Position numbers and translations under genes: made by a program | Notes under the pieces: model-generated | What the model was told of the DNA's origin: nothing | The model's input: only the letters and a program-made list of their open reading frames with translations | Databases searched by the model: none | Shown: positions 10,972 through 22,639 of the stretch, piece by piece | Layout of the letters: the number at the start of each line of letters is the position of its first letter | Numbering within the stretch: position 1 is the stretch's first letter | Source of the DNA: Hydnum rufescens UP504 | Taxonomy: Eukaryota > Basidiomycota > Agaricomycetes > Cantharellales > Hydnaceae | Assembly (NCBI GenBank): GCA_014904985.1 | Contig: MU128989.1 | Coordinates: 33,137 to 97,136 of the forward strand | Direction: 5' to 3' | DNA: 64,000 nucleotides

Positions 10972-11617
10972 TGTCAGGGCCACGCTGCGACGGGAGCACC
11001 AAACAACTATAAACACGGATAAGTCCGACTAGGTCCGGTGTAAGTCCGGCTTAGTCCGAAGGAATCCGGGCAAGGCTGAGATAAAGAGAACGGAGGAAGA
11101 TAGAAGAGAGTTCCAGCAGCCCGGAAGGGTCTAGGCAGAAAGGAGCATGACGGTCCTTAAGCTCGTGGAGTTAGCTGGAACACACTCGGAACTGTAGTCC
11201 GGGGTAATAGCGGAAATCCTGAGTTTTCATAGAAGACATAAGGAAGTACAAGGACAAACCTGTAGTCCGGGGTAATAGCAGAAATCCTGAGAGACCAAAG
11301 CTGAGGCCTCTGGACTTTGCCCTGGACTACTTATACAGGACAGCTATACTACGAGGGGAGTGATCATCAAGGGGGAGGGTGGTTACAAGGGAGGTGGAAA
11401 CAGGAACAGGGGAGCGGCCAGGAACAAGGACAGGTACTAGCGTGGGTAACTCGGAATCAAAGGAAATGAAAGAGAAATGAAACGTGACAGAACAAACTCG
11501 GAAGCAAACGGAAACAAACGGAAACAAGAAGAAATAAACTGACGGAGCCCGGAGAGCACCGGAGACAAATCGGAAGCAAACCGGAGTTATCGGAAAAGAA
11601 GCGGACGAACCTTGACA
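10972..11617 (+). mobile_element. Solo LTR, family A (copy 1)
   Basis: It begins TGTCAGGGCCACGCTGCGAC and ends CCTTGACA, and is homologous over its length to the better copy at 61088-61754. As in that copy, it holds two direct copies of a GTAGTCCGG..AATCCTGAG block about 75 nt apart. The 5-bp flanks (TTATC left, GGCTC right) do not match, so one side has probably been rearranged. Its left edge abuts E1 and its right edge abuts the N-terminal part of KDZ gene 1. No internal retroelement genes are attached. Confidence 0.75.
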
Positions 11618-12260
11618 GGCTCATACTGACATTTATATGATGCAATGGGAGGTGTTCATGCCATAGGACACAACAGTCCTTACAGAGCATTTGGTGGTTG
11701 AAGCACTCAATGCATCTATACATCCCACTGAGGCCAGGTAGCTGGCATGATGGACAGCCATTGACAAGCAGTGAGTCGCCGCGACCATCATATCGAAGAA
11801 GGGCATCAAGAAATTCATCATGAATGAAAGTCCATTCAAGTAGCAGTTCATCCTGTAGCTTAGAGTAAAGAAAAGAAAAGATTGTACTCTGGAAGGAAAT
11901 ACTCACTGCAGCCTCATAGCGCTTATTTCCAGTCATCTTTGATCTTTGGCCCATTTGGTGGTGGTTGGGATTGCTTGGGTCAAAGACTTCATCATCTGCG
12001 CAGTTCGGCACATCGGGTGACATATCAACTGATGTCAAATCAAGAGCTTGGGATGGGAGCTCAGCAGGTGGCCATATGATGTTTTGCTTGCATGTGCCGG
12101 TGCCATTATGGGAGATTACAACATGGCTGGTAACAGCCTCCCGCACAATGGGATTGAAAGGATTAGACTTAGGTCTACCATAGTGTGGCATGTTGTCATG
12201 GTCAAAAAGATAGCTCCCTGTCATTATTAGCAGGGTTAAGTCAATTGAGGAATTGTCCAT
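11618..12260 (-). pseudogene. KDZ transposase 1, N-terminal part with CxC2 cysteine cluster
   Basis: The minus-strand ORF starts with Met at 12260. After a polar N-terminus it reads KMTGNKRYEAA, then an in-frame intron (GTGAGT donor in YEAA; acceptor before LQDELLLEW), then HDEFLDALLRYDGRG, CPSCQLPG, YRCIECF, LCKDCCVLWHEHLPLH. The CxxC..CxxC..CxxC..H order is the CxC2-like cluster associated with KDZ transposases and is thought to bind DNA. The ORF runs through the LTR junction at 11617, where homology ends. The rest of the gene resumes only at 6775, after LTR and E1, so the gene is severed. Confidence 0.85.
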
Positions 12261-12868
12261 CTACTGCCACACAGCATCTCAATTACCAGGGTAATCAATT
12301 ACAGCTCTACATTGAGGTATACAATATAATAATGCCAGGCCTAACTCAAGTATACATCCACAGTCTGAGGGGCCAACACCAGGCCGAGTGCAAGTCCCCT
12401 CTACCTTGACTGAAAACCCCACCAAGGCGATCTCATTGACAGGCAAGCTGGCTGCACGTGCACCTGCGGCATTGCGGAACACCGGCAATGGCCCCTAAGG
12501 AGCCAGCACAAGGCCGGGCATGCATTCCCCCTTACAGGGAGCCCAGAGATCGGTATCAATGACCTAAGGTTGATCTCAGTGACACCATGTCCTCAATACC
12601 TAATGACTCGACACTAATACTACTGACCACTGATGGAACCCTAACCTCAGTACCTGCACAACACAAGTCCACCGCTAGAAAAGAAAGGGTCAGGGCTCTA
12701 GCTGCTTCGCAGCTATACTAATAAACTACTCACCAGATAGGAGAGACCATTGGCATGGTCAACATGAGGAACAGAACAGACTTGGATATGGGTAGCTGAT
12801 AATCTGAGCACCAGCGAGCATGGCATGCCTATCGAAAATTTTCGTCGGTGGGGATGTGGGCACAGGCC
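12261..12868. other. Unassigned stretch upstream of KDZ gene 1
   Basis: Only short overlapping ORFs on both strands and no recognisable protein blocks. It presumably holds the promoter side of KDZ gene 1 and decayed repeats. Confidence 0.3.
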
Positions 12869-13190
12869 CGATACTGAGAATTGTAGCCCAGTAAGCACAA
12901 GATAAAGATGAAGTCAAGATGAGCACCTGACATTGAAAATTGGAGCCCAGTAAGCCTGAGATAAAGACGAACGAGAGTTGAGATGAATCAGCACCTGATG
13001 TTAAAGATTGGAGCCCAGTAAGCCCAAGATAAAGACAAACGAGAGTTGAGATGAATTAGCACCTGACGTTAAAGATTGGAGCCCAGTAAGCCCAAGATAA
13101 AGACGAACAAGAGTTGAGATGAATTAGCACCTGACATTGAAAATTGTAGCCAAGTAAGCTCGAGATAAAGATTGCCGACAGTTGAGAGGG
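12869..13190. repeat. 68-bp tandem repeat
   Basis: The block GCACCTGAC(A/G)TTNAA recurs at 12923, 12991, 13059 and 13127, an exact 68-bp step. Units contain TTGGAGCCCAGTAAGCC and GAGTTGAGATGAAT. A partial unit precedes the first and a decayed one ends the array. Because 68 is not a multiple of three, it does not encode a repeated peptide in one frame. Confidence 0.85.
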
Positions 13191-13282
13191 ATCGGCAGAG
13201 ACAGTGGCAGCCATGATTTCAACTAGAGATGGGGTAGCGACGGAGGAAGGCAGAGGGCCTCTGAACTCCAAATGCTGACAGG

Positions 13283-13708
13283 TCAGGAGATGGCAGTCAT
13301 GGCATGGTATGATGGCAAACTTACTAATGATGAGAAAAGTTGAAGATGCATTAATGCACTTGCAGAAGACCTGAACAGCCCACATACCAAGCTGGTCAAG
13401 ATGATGCTGCAGAGCTGGAACCAGAATAATAGATGAGGAACTGAAAGTGATGGGAAGTGATGGGGGATGACATGGTGGTTAGGAAGAATGAAAAAAACTT
13501 CCTGGAGAATGCCGAGAAATAGCAAATTTGATTCCACTCCAGCCATCTCCTGCCCACTCATCATGGCACACCAGCAATCCCACAGAGTTGCAGGTATCAT
13601 GTAAAGGCTCAACAAATAATTTGTATTTGTGTCCTGCTTTACATTTCGCCTTAGAGAAGGGAGATTTAGCAGGGTGCCAACAAGCTCAATGTGACTTCTA
13701 GTGCTCAT
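13283..13708 (-). CDS. Unrecognised ORF, 141 aa
   Basis: An open frame on the minus strand with a plausible composition and a stretch YLLSLYMIPATLWDCWC. No domain is recognised. It lies downstream of the viroplasmin-type gene on the same strand. It could be an exon of a decayed gene or a chance ORF. Confidence 0.25.
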   Translation of the reverse strand: MSTRSHIELVGTLLNLPSLRRNVKQDTNTNYLLSLYMIPATLWDCWCAMMSGQEMAGVESNLLFLGILQEVFFILPNHHVIPHHFPSLSVPHLLFWFQLCSIILTSLVCGLFRSSASALMHLQLFSSLVSLPSYHAMTAIS

Positions 13709-14678
13709 TCATGTGACTTAGTGTTAATCTGAGTGGTGTATGGGTCTCTACTATAAAATATCTCAATGAAGAGAAGGGTTGAATCAGTAGGGTCTCTTGT
13801 TCATTGAAAATTGTACTCTGCGAGTCTCTGTGACCATGTGTGACTCCAATAGGGGTTATTTGGAGTAGATAACTAGACAGGGTGCCACAGGCACCCACAA
13901 CCTTGCTTGTGATTCTGGGTGGAGATTAGGGTTATTCTGTCAAAGCAGAACAGAACATCTGAACCAATCAGAAGCCAGGAAGTGGCAAGTTCACAACATA
14001 ATTGTGCTAGTGGAAGTGACCTTGCAGGCAAGGTAAAGAGGTTTCAGGCTACAAGAATTTGCCTAGAATTTGCATGTAATTTGACTCCAGTCTCAAAGCT
14101 GGAACTAGAGCTAGAATTGGAAATTGATTCCATAGATGCTTCAATTCCAGGAAGATTCTTCTTTCTGGTTTGAATCCCCTATTGTTCCTCAGATTTGACA
14201 TCTTAGGACACCTGCCACATTACAACAGATAGATAAGTTGGTTTTCAAATATCGATTCCTATAATTTTTGGTTTCTTATCTCTGTGCAAATTCAATCCAC
14301 TACAGTACAGTATCTACTTCCCTAAATCTAATTTGATTGATCAACACATTTTTTCTGACCTGTGGGATTGAGCTCCAAGGTTTATTGGAGGTCCGATATT
14401 AAAGATCCCAAAAATCCATGAACATATTTAGTCCAGTATCAATATCACAATTCTGCGGCCAATGTTTTGATTGATTTCCGATCCTTATTGGAGACCTGAT
14501 CTTAAGAATAACCAATAAAAAAAGAACCGATTTGGTCCAGTATCGGCATTGCAAGTTGCCAAGTTTGACTTTCATTATGTACATTATATCTTCACTGAAA
14601 CCCTCAGCCTGGTGGGGATGACACATGAAGTTCATAATTTTGGCAAAACAAAACACAGGGTGAACACAACAACAAGAT
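13709..14678. other. No assigned gene
   Basis: AT-richer sequence with short ORFs only; the 127-aa minus frame at 14399-14782 mostly shadows the end of the gene above it. Nothing convincing was seen. Confidence 0.3.
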
Positions 14679-15438
14679 CTAAGGAGTAATTGTTTCGACG
14701 TGTCCTGCCTGAAGAGCATTCCCATATCTAATCCATCCACTTGCCGCATTTGGGACATGATAATAGACAGCATGTGATACACCAGTCACAAGGGGAGAGG
14801 TAGCTTCCCTGTGTATTCTGTCAAGTTGAGACAATAGTGGTGCGGATAAGTCGGACACACCATGATTGGAACACTCCCATCTGTAACCCTTTGGTTATGA
14901 GATACCAGTGTCTCCCCATATGAGCTTCAGTGCCAGGGTCGGGGGACACCGGGTGAATAACAGAGTCATGGTGCAGGGGTTGAGGGAAAATAGGAAGCGA
15001 CGCAATCACAGACGTAACATCACCCGTGGCTGTTGGGACTGACCTCGAGAGGGAAAGTGATGCAGCAGCAGATACAAGGCTTTCCATATCTTCAGGTTTG
15101 GCAGACAACTGGGATGCAGGCGCAATGGCGGACGGATCATCTCCGGACACCTCACTGGACTCTGTGGCAGTTTTGGCTGGGACTTCGGGAACGACAGCAA
15201 CGTTTGGAGGCAGTGCAGAAAGAGGATGGAGACTAGGAAGTACTGCTTTGAGAGATTGATTCATCCTGTCTACAGCTGTAGTCAGCTGAAAAATCATCTG
15301 GCCAAGCAGAGCAATCTGCAAGGACACTGAAAAATTCAAAGCGAGTCAGGATGGAGGGAATTCAGGCTGAATAGGAAAACACTTACGGCCCAGTACCTGC
15401 GGGGGAATTTCGGGCGCAGTAAAACCCATATTTTCCAT
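14679..15438 (-). CDS. Viroplasmin/RNase H1 N-terminal-type domain protein (divergent pair 1)
   Basis: A spliced minus-strand gene of three exons: 15438-15387, 15326-14861 and 14808-14679. Introns have GTAAGT..CAG and GTGTGT..CAG ends. Exon lengths sum to 648 nt, an intact 215-aa frame. The N-terminal helix region (GQMIFQLTTAVDRMNQSL) resembles a coiled coil; an Ala/Ser/Pro-rich linker follows. The C-terminus reads HWYLITKGLQMGVFQSW, then PLVTGVSHAVYYHV across the last intron. This is the layout of the caulimovirus viroplasmin/RNase H1 N-terminal domain, a small fold that binds RNA-DNA hybrid or dsRNA. Its start codon lies ~90 bp from that of the opposite-strand gene at 15532. The same pairing recurs at 37.5 kb. 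Confidence 0.75.
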
Positions 15439-15531
15439 AGACTGAGTCAACTCGTGTCAGGCATAAGGTATCGACAGTACAACACAGAAGTCCCCATCTT
15501 TGATTCCCATGGCACCAACTTTCACTCCACA

Positions 15532-18176
15532 ATGGCTCCTCCACAGTGGGCTGAGGGCACAAGTCGACTCAATTGGCTCCACCAGCACGGTCCCTTGTAT
15601 CAAGCCGCTGTGCATGGAAAGACCAAAGTTCCATTTCTCGAAAGACTCTATCATGACTGGTTTGAGGAATATCACTGGAGCCTTGATATTAGGGCCGAGC
15701 CCAATCCCATGATGGTATATATTGAGCCCATGGATGAAGAGGGAATTTTAAGAAAAAACAAAGCCATTATCTTTAGAAAAGAGGTACGTTCACATTTTAT
15801 TTTCTTTGCCACCCTAATTTTTCTCATCATATATACAGTCGATAGCTCGGTGGTACTGGAATAGATATGACGACTCAAACTCTGGGAAGCTGAAGGTCAT
15901 TTCCCACAATCCTTTCCCCACTGTCAATGCCAGCAATCTCCTCTTGGCGAGTAAGGTCAGATCATCAGCCAAGATGAAACCGAAAATCGCCCAGGTTGAG
16001 CACGTCTATTCGGTGAAATATTATGTGAATAAAATACAACTGCTTCTCAATGCGCACTGGGCCCAAGAAAAGGGAAAGATGGGCCCAAATGGCAAGCCCA
16101 TTAGCAAGATTTCAGTATCCCAGGCCCTAACGAAAGAAATGTGGGAAAATGAGTCTCCAGAGGTTCGTGCCCAGGTCAAGACGGAGCACCAGAGCCAATA
16201 CAAAGAAGCCATAGAGGAATATGAATGCATTCAATTAATTGGTTCTCAGTCTCCACAGCAATTTCAGAAGTAAGTCTTTCACTTGGATAACTGCCTCTCA
16301 GCGATCTAATAGTTTTACAGTGCCATAGACCATCTGTATACCTACCTCCAGCAGGTTTCCATGGTGGTTACCGATCATACTGGCTTCGCGATCACAATCG
16401 TTGTTGGTGGGCCTTCGCCTGCTGCCAGTGGTGAGCTTATCACAAGCCAGTAAGTGGTGGAAATACATATATTTATCAGGCAGGTTTGCTTATATCTAAT
16501 GTTTAGTGTGCATAAGGGAGAAATTGCAGGTGATAACCCAATTGACTTCGGCAGTTATGCACATGAGACCTTCAATGATGTTTTAATGCTGAAATTCACT
16601 GAGTTCCTTACAAAAACATTTCATAAGTTTCTATTTGTATGTTTCTCATGAAGCCTGCTGATAATTCTTATGCAGCTCAGGACATACGCAATGCACAATC
16701 ATTGACGCCACCGAAGTCAGCCACCCCTGCAGCAGTGTCGCCGGTTACCAATGGCCATAGTAACCCAACCCCAGCCCTGACTATTGCTACTCCTACAAGC
16801 ACACCAGGAGCCACATCCATCACTACGGAACACGACCCTACAGCATCCACACATTCTTCCACTCCCCTGTCGGCACGCAGCCCCGCCACACCCTCTGCTA
16901 GTGGTCTGGACGATGGGGACAGAATTGGCGGGTTAGCAGGTGGGGATGATGCCTGCGGCTTTGACGGCAAGGATGACACTGGCCTAGATGATGGCGTCAC
17001 TGACCATGGTAGTGAGGATGAGCGAGCTGCATTTAATTGGCAGCCAGATCACTGGTCCTTGCCCCGCACCCAAGTGTCTCACACAGACACCTTGTCCAAT
17101 ATGTCATCCCCATTGTTGTTGTTGTCTACATTGTCACTGTTGTCAGCAACCTCCACATTGCCAGGAACGGGGGTATTGTTGTCACCGGGAACAACTCATG
17201 GATTATCTTCTGTCTTTCCAACTCCCTCTGTGACTTCTGATGCCGCACACAGTGGAACAATTCCACAACATTCAAAGAGCAATCAGAAGCACTATGGTGC
17301 TAAGCGTAAGGCATGCACATCAGACATATCAGCAACGATGTCCCTCCCCACCCCAAGAAACGTATGACTCCCGACGAATCTCCTACCGAATCTTCGCCAG
17401 ACTCTCCAAGTCAATTGTCAGACAATCGAGTCCAGTCTTTTCCGGAAAAGCAGATCCATCCTTTGGACCCCCTGGCTTCATCACAGGGATCTCGAAGGCC
17501 TAAGAAACACCTTCCCAACCTGACGTCGAAAACCTCAGACTCCAGAGATGACATTAAATGGTATGCAGACCACCTGGAGTGCATGGACGAGCTCATATCC
17601 TCAAAGTAATGGAGCGTTCTTCTCACCAATTGGATCCTTATTGAAGACCTTCTAGGCAACTCAAAAGAAAGCATAGGTCCCAGTACCTATTCTTATGCTT
17701 TTGTTTGACACTGATTCGACACTTACGTACAGACTTCTCGACTCTCTACTGAGCACCATCCAATTGCTATCCACCAATGGGTCAAACGCACTCGGAGTCT
17801 TACTTGGATGCCCGATTTATCAGATGTGCACACTCTAAGTGTGTATGGAAATGATTGTCGGGATTGGTGGACATTTTATCAACCTAAATGGAGGATCAGG
17901 AAGCCCAATAGCAAAGAGTTTGTGCATTCTGATGGTAATGGAGACTGGTTGTCCCTGCTTGTTGGTGGAAACAACGGCTTGCTGTTGCATGTTATGTCCT
18001 TGGCATGGTGGGGGAATGCCTGCCTTAACAATGCGAAAGAGAAGAAAAAGTGGACTTCTGCAGTCAAAGAAGTCTCATGGGTGTTCCACCGCATGCACAT
18101 ATCGCATGCGAAGGAGATACTTCTCCCTCCATTGGTTCCTGTTTCGCTTCCTCTACATAGTCTAGCTAAGCTGTGA
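15532..18176 (+). pseudogene. Partner gene of pair 1: repeat-associated basidiomycete protein, nearly intact
   Basis: A plus-strand multi-exon gene; exons about 15532-15783, 15839-16269, 16321-16449, 16507-16636 and from 16681, joined by clean GT..AG introns with phases that fit. Successive blocks: MAPPQWAEG..LNWLHQHG, LYHDWFEEYHW, ARWYWNRY, TDHTGFAITIVVGGPSP, HKGEIAGDNPIDFGSY, a long Thr/Ser/Pro/Asp-rich region, then WSVLLTNWILIEDLLG and WWTFYQPKWR..NNGLL..LAWWGN. I recall this block order from a large unnamed repeat-associated family in Agaricomycetes; its function is unknown. An in-frame stop at 17607-17609 just before WSVLL, and a frame change near 17300-17340, suggest recent decay. The Met at 15532 is chosen because it starts the conserved MAPPQW block. 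Confidence 0.65.
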
Positions 18177-18717
18177 CTCCAATAAAATTTTCATGAAAAT
18201 CGTCTAAGTTACATTATTTCCGGCCTGTATTCCTGGCGTTGAGTCCTTATACCCAAGTACAGTATGAGTCGAAGATGTCACCACCAAGACTGACACCATG
18301 ATCAAGGAAGTCAAAGATGATGGATGCGGCAAGAAAAAGAAGACAAAGCAGTGAGGTCAAGAATGAGAATCAAGGTCCCACCCTGATGATGCCCACTTGG
18401 ATGCACGACATGTGACTAAAGACTGCCCACTCCTCTTTCTATGAGGGTCCTAGCAATGACTAGCAGGCTGCCTCACTATGCATATCCTCTCTGCTGAAGG
18501 TCAATCCTGTTCTGGGTAATCTGAATCAGTAAGTGTTGTGATATCATGCATGTCTGCACCATTCTCAATTGTACCCTAGTGACCAAGCTGAAGACCTCTT
18601 CCCCCGCTCATCCTGCTACTTCCCCACCTCTCCCAGGCCTCAGAGTGTTAGTGTTGGGCTAGGAACGGCTGTACAGGTGCTTTCAGCTATTATGTAATCC
18701 AATGCTGTATTTTGACG
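18177..18717. other. No assigned gene
   Basis: About 540 bp following the partner gene, with short ORFs only. Confidence 0.3.
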
Positions 18718-18858
18718 GATGAATATAGTAATTCCTAGTATAGTAATTCCCAATATAGTAATGCCTAGTATAGGAATTCCTAATATAGTAATGCCTAATA
18801 TAGTAATTCCCAATATGGTAATTCCCAATATGGCAATTCCTAATATGGTAACCAAGTA
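18718..18858. repeat. 15-bp tandem repeat
   Basis: About nine units of consensus TAATATAGTAATTCC, with variant positions (TAGTATAG, AATGCC, CAATATGG). As 15 is a multiple of three, both strands stay open: the plus frame reads NIVIP/SIVIP-type pentapeptides, which explains the ORFs here. No gene is implied. Confidence 0.95.
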
Positions 18859-20848
18859 TTATATGGGCAGTGATAAGGAAGGGAATGGTGCTGTCAGGCT
18901 ATTTCACGGTATCAATGGTATTGATATGTCCCAATATATCAGGCATGGTAAGTTACCTTGTGGTAGTTAGCGGGGTTTATATATGACTTAACAATGGTAC
19001 CATACCATGTTTGATATATCCATACTACAGTATGGGCTGGTCAAAAAGGAATGTCTAGAGGCTCTATGGTCCTCCTGGGATTACACCTGGAGCTGAGCAG
19101 AGGAAAATGAACAAAACTCCAAATTCCTGATTCCTGCTTTCGTCAGGGACATCCGCTATAGGATCAATGCTCCAGATCACCCCAAGTTCAAAAATCTATT
19201 CAAGCCTTGGTATTGTAGCGACGCACTTCACGCTAGATACCTCCAGATCACACGAGTGATTGCAGTACTATTGGCTTACTCTAATTACATCATCGCCCAC
19301 CAATTATTCACCAGCTCCCATCCACCATACGAAAGCCCAGAGGACATGGCTACAGTCCTGTGGTATTTGAGCGCACCAGTTGGTTTCGCCTGGGACAAAC
19401 TGGCTGATGAGACCATGGACTCCTTGCTTTGGAAACAGTTACATGCCTACTATCAGTCACGGGTCACGTTGCCGCTACCGTGTAATTGCCGTTTCCTCTC
19501 TACCTCCTTCAATTCTCACACAGCAGGTTCCAAACTTTCCATGTAGATGTAGGGTATCTACAGCAAAGTATCTATGACAAAAAACTGGCAAATTTCATTG
19601 ATTTGTTGTCTCTTTGTGTTATTTTAAGTGTTCAGGCAAACAGAATTTGTTGCTTCCGAACCACCCGAAATGCTTCTCCTAAATATTTAGGGCATCCCTT
19701 GCCCCCAAATTATCATAGTCCCATTGAGTATGTTCCTAAGAAGCTATCTGCCTAATTTCTGCCTTCCTAGGGGTGATCTGGACAAATGAGGTGCACCAGA
19801 ATACTGGTGCCTAAATCTGATTTGGTGTTTCCCATAAACAAACAACTTTCAACTCTGTCCAACTCCATGTCACCCCAAGCCCCTCTTGGCATCAACCTCA
19901 GCCCCGACCTAGATGGACAACACCTCATATCAACATGATGGAAACCCCCAACACGGCCATTGGTTCAGCTCTCCAGTATGCAACAGACAGCATGGCTGTG
20001 TACCTGGGTCTGCCACCACCTCTCATTCATTTTAACACACCTAAAGACACACCAGACAATGAGGCAGCAGAGGTTCTACTGGTGCTGGGAGCAGGGCGAT
20101 GAGATTCAGAGCAACGGCAATTAAGCAGGTTGCCGAACTACTTGGGCACAAAATGGGTGGTCAATGCGGATCCGTCATACCACCCTCAATTTTGCACAGA
20201 ATCCCTTATAATTTTTAGGACTTGTTTATAGTATCATTGGACCTATTCATGCCAAGTTTGAGGGCAAACGGAGCTCTCTAGCACCTTCGGGAATGATTTT
20301 GGTAACTTCGCGGCAATTACCCCATAAATGATAGTACAGGCTTTGCACGTTTGCAGATTCCAGCTGTACCATTCACACAATGGAAGCTCTACCAGAATCC
20401 CAACTTGTACTACTGCAAAACGGTTATTTCGCAAGCGACGAAGCCAGATTACAGGAACCACTCATCCTCTGCAACCCCTTTGAAGGAGACACCCCCCCAT
20501 TCCCAGGGGAGAACAATCGGGAGACTTACAAATGGGAAGACATATTCCCAGGTCCCCCTCCCTGCCCCAACAACTTCGACATACTGGATAACGTGACCAA
20601 GCACCTGTACTCAGCCGCATACTACTGACCAGATGGAACCTTCATGACAGCTGCCAAATGACGAGTTGTAAATGCCGGACCACCCCTGAACGAGAACACC
20701 ACGGAACCCAGCATCTCGCAATTCAATGTACCCATATCCTCACCAACTTGGGGGGATGAGGTCCCTACCATGGAGACCACCAATGGTACTTCAAGGAGCA
20801 GCACAGACACAGATGACTGGTGGAACCAACTGCCACATTGCCAGTTCC
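18859..20848 (+). pseudogene. Decayed coding region, unrecognised (left of the LTR)
   Basis: Several plus-strand fragments with protein-like composition. One is around 19150-19460, with HQLFTSSHPPYESPEDMA and VLWYLSAPVGFAW. Another starts near 19935 and contains DSMAVYLGLPPPLIHF, ending at a stop near 20100. A third is 20380-20628, with FASDEARLQEPLILCNPFEG. The last runs up to WWNQLPHCQF, where an 847-bp LTR begins at 20849, and may resume at 21696 after it. No domain is recognised. Retroelement gag is one possibility, based only on position and the Pro-rich tail. Confidence 0.35.
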
Positions 20849-21695
20849 TGTCAGGATCAAATTGACATTTGCTTCTGCCTAAGGACTTACCCGTCAGAGT
20901 ATCATTCTTCATCGACTCTATCATATGGCACCTACTTCCTCAAATGCTCTTGTCTCCTCTCTCCCTCCATTCACTATGGGGGTTATTGTCATCCTTGCCA
21001 TTATTGGCATTTCTCTTATTATTATTGCCCTCATTCTATCGGGCCTCGGCCAGCAGGCTATGGGCTGGGTAGTCAACCAGTGGCAGTATTGGTGCCCTTG
21101 TCAGCACCTGTCATTCCCTCATTCCCCACGTGAGTCCATGGAGTTGCCAATCCAGACTCCCCCTCCTCCTCCTCTACCCCCAGTCCCTGAATCCACATCA
21201 CCTGTCCCAATCTGTACTCCATCCACATCATTATGGTCCTTTGACACTTTGGACACCTTTGGAGTACCCAGGCATACACTGCCTTGGAAGTACATACGCT
21301 AAGGGGGATACATATGGAAGTTGGGGCATAGCCATGTGGAGGTGCGCACAGGATTTGTAACATGGCTGCATCAGCTTAGTGAGGCTTAGTGATGGTGGCT
21401 GTGGAGGCTGACTGATGGGCTGTGGAGCCGGCATTCTAGGAGGATCCAGAAGGTTATGGAAGATGGTGGAAGGCTCTGGAAGGCTGGAGGCTGTGTGCAG
21501 GAAATAGTATTTATAGCCCTTCACAGTTGGGGGATCACCAGTTTCGATCTCTCAGGATTCCCACTGTGATAGGTGTGAGACTTGTGTGTCCCTTGTTGTG
21601 TGGTGTATACTCAGGATTCCCACTGTGATAGTGTGTGGTTAATTAATCTCTTTCCTCTTTCTGTTTGTGGCTTCGACGGCAGTGTCACCCTGACA
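20849..21695 (-). mobile_element. Solo LTR, family B (copy 1), 847 bp
   Basis: On the minus strand it starts TGTCAGGGTGACACTGCCG and ends GATCCTGACA. It is the same length (847 bp) as the copy at 45478-46324 in the opposite orientation and highly similar throughout. Flanks are GTTCC (20844-20848) and GTTCT (21696-21700), a 5-bp target duplication with one mismatch. ORFs of up to 125 aa inside occur identically in both copies and are not genes. A twice-repeated GGAATCCTGAG block lies near the 5' end. Confidence 0.9.
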
Positions 21696-22140
21696 GTTCT
21701 GACCACGGTCATGTATTCTGAACTGGCATCGACTCGTCCCACTTACATACCACATACAACACCACAAGACTGACAAAGGGACCCCGCACAGGATCCAACT
21801 GTGTTCCAGGGATACTGGAGGATGACAGACACTGGCAACCCAGGGAGGAGACCTCCTACCGACCTGAGGAAGTCTCACAAAGATCCAGCATGACCAGATG
21901 GCTGCGCTCACCAGACCACTGGGCCTACCCTTGCAAATTGCCATATGAGGAGATCGAAAATCGACGAGATCCGCTGTCACAAGCCATAGCCAGGTACCAC
22001 ACAGCCAGACCCAGCCAGATGGACCTCGCACCAGTACACCAAACCCTCCCACCCCCCCACCCCCAAATAGTGGGCCATGTACCCTTCGTAAATGCTGCGG
22101 ACGGCTCCTGGCACACCAGTAGACATACCAGTGATTAATC
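21696..22140 (+). pseudogene. Decayed coding region (right of the LTR)
   Basis: Short plus-strand frames (VLTTVMYSELASTRP; later PSHPPTP) that may continue the fragment interrupted at 20848. No domain is recognised. Confidence 0.25.
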
Positions 22141-22165
22141 AACTGCCCATAACTCCCAGAAATGG

Positions 22166-22224
22166 GTGATGTATCACTCTCTGTAACACATCTCTCCAAG
22201 AGTTAAAGGCAACTGATACATCAC
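22166..22224. repeat. Short inverted repeat with TGATGTATCA ends
   Basis: GTGATGTATCACT at 22166-22178 pairs with TGATACATCAC at 22214-22224. A similar unit stands at 28556-28601, so the two lie outside the two ends of element E2. Confidence 0.6.
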
Positions 22225-22249
22225 AAGGTCTAATGGGTGAGAAATGCAT

Positions 22250-22330
22250 TGTAAAACTAAGGGTGGGTTTGAACCCTCAACCTCTCAATCAATTGACTTA
22301 GAGTCTCAACCCACTGGGCCACAGCAGTCT
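22250..22330 (-). other. tRNA-like segment with A and B boxes
   Basis: On the minus strand TGGCCCAGTGGGTTGAGA is a good A box and GGGTTCAAACCC a perfect B-box core, about 40 nt apart. An anticodon arm is not convincing, so it is more likely a tRNA-derived SINE head or pseudo-tRNA than a functional tRNA. Confidence 0.45.
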
Positions 22331-22639
22331 TACTCACTACTGAGCCTTTTTAGCATTCCTTATACTGCCACTCTTGCCAAAAGCAGAACTCGACTGAGCC
22401 AGGATCAAACAATCCCTTTGGGTAGCTTATGTCAACTTCCTGATCTGCTCTGCACCGGAAACAATGTCACTACAATGCCAGTTAATAAATTTCCTTTTTT
22501 GGCACTCTCCTGGTACCCTAGCTATGTCCTTATCTCGGAATCACCACTCCTTATTGCAATATAGTACAATTAAAATACAAAAAAAAAATGTACACTAGGG
22601 CTTGCCCAGCCTGTCCCTGGTGTGTAAGGGGACTTCAAG

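Noticed and set aside
10972..11617. LTR family A copy 1 and E1 as parts of one retroelement
   Set aside because: No second LTR of this family was found left of E1, and other copies of the LTR stand alone.
20925..21302. 125-aa membrane-like protein (IVILAIIGISLIIIALIL) found twice in the window
   Set aside because: It lies inside the 847-bp LTR in both copies and is a translation of LTR sequence; no independent gene evidence.
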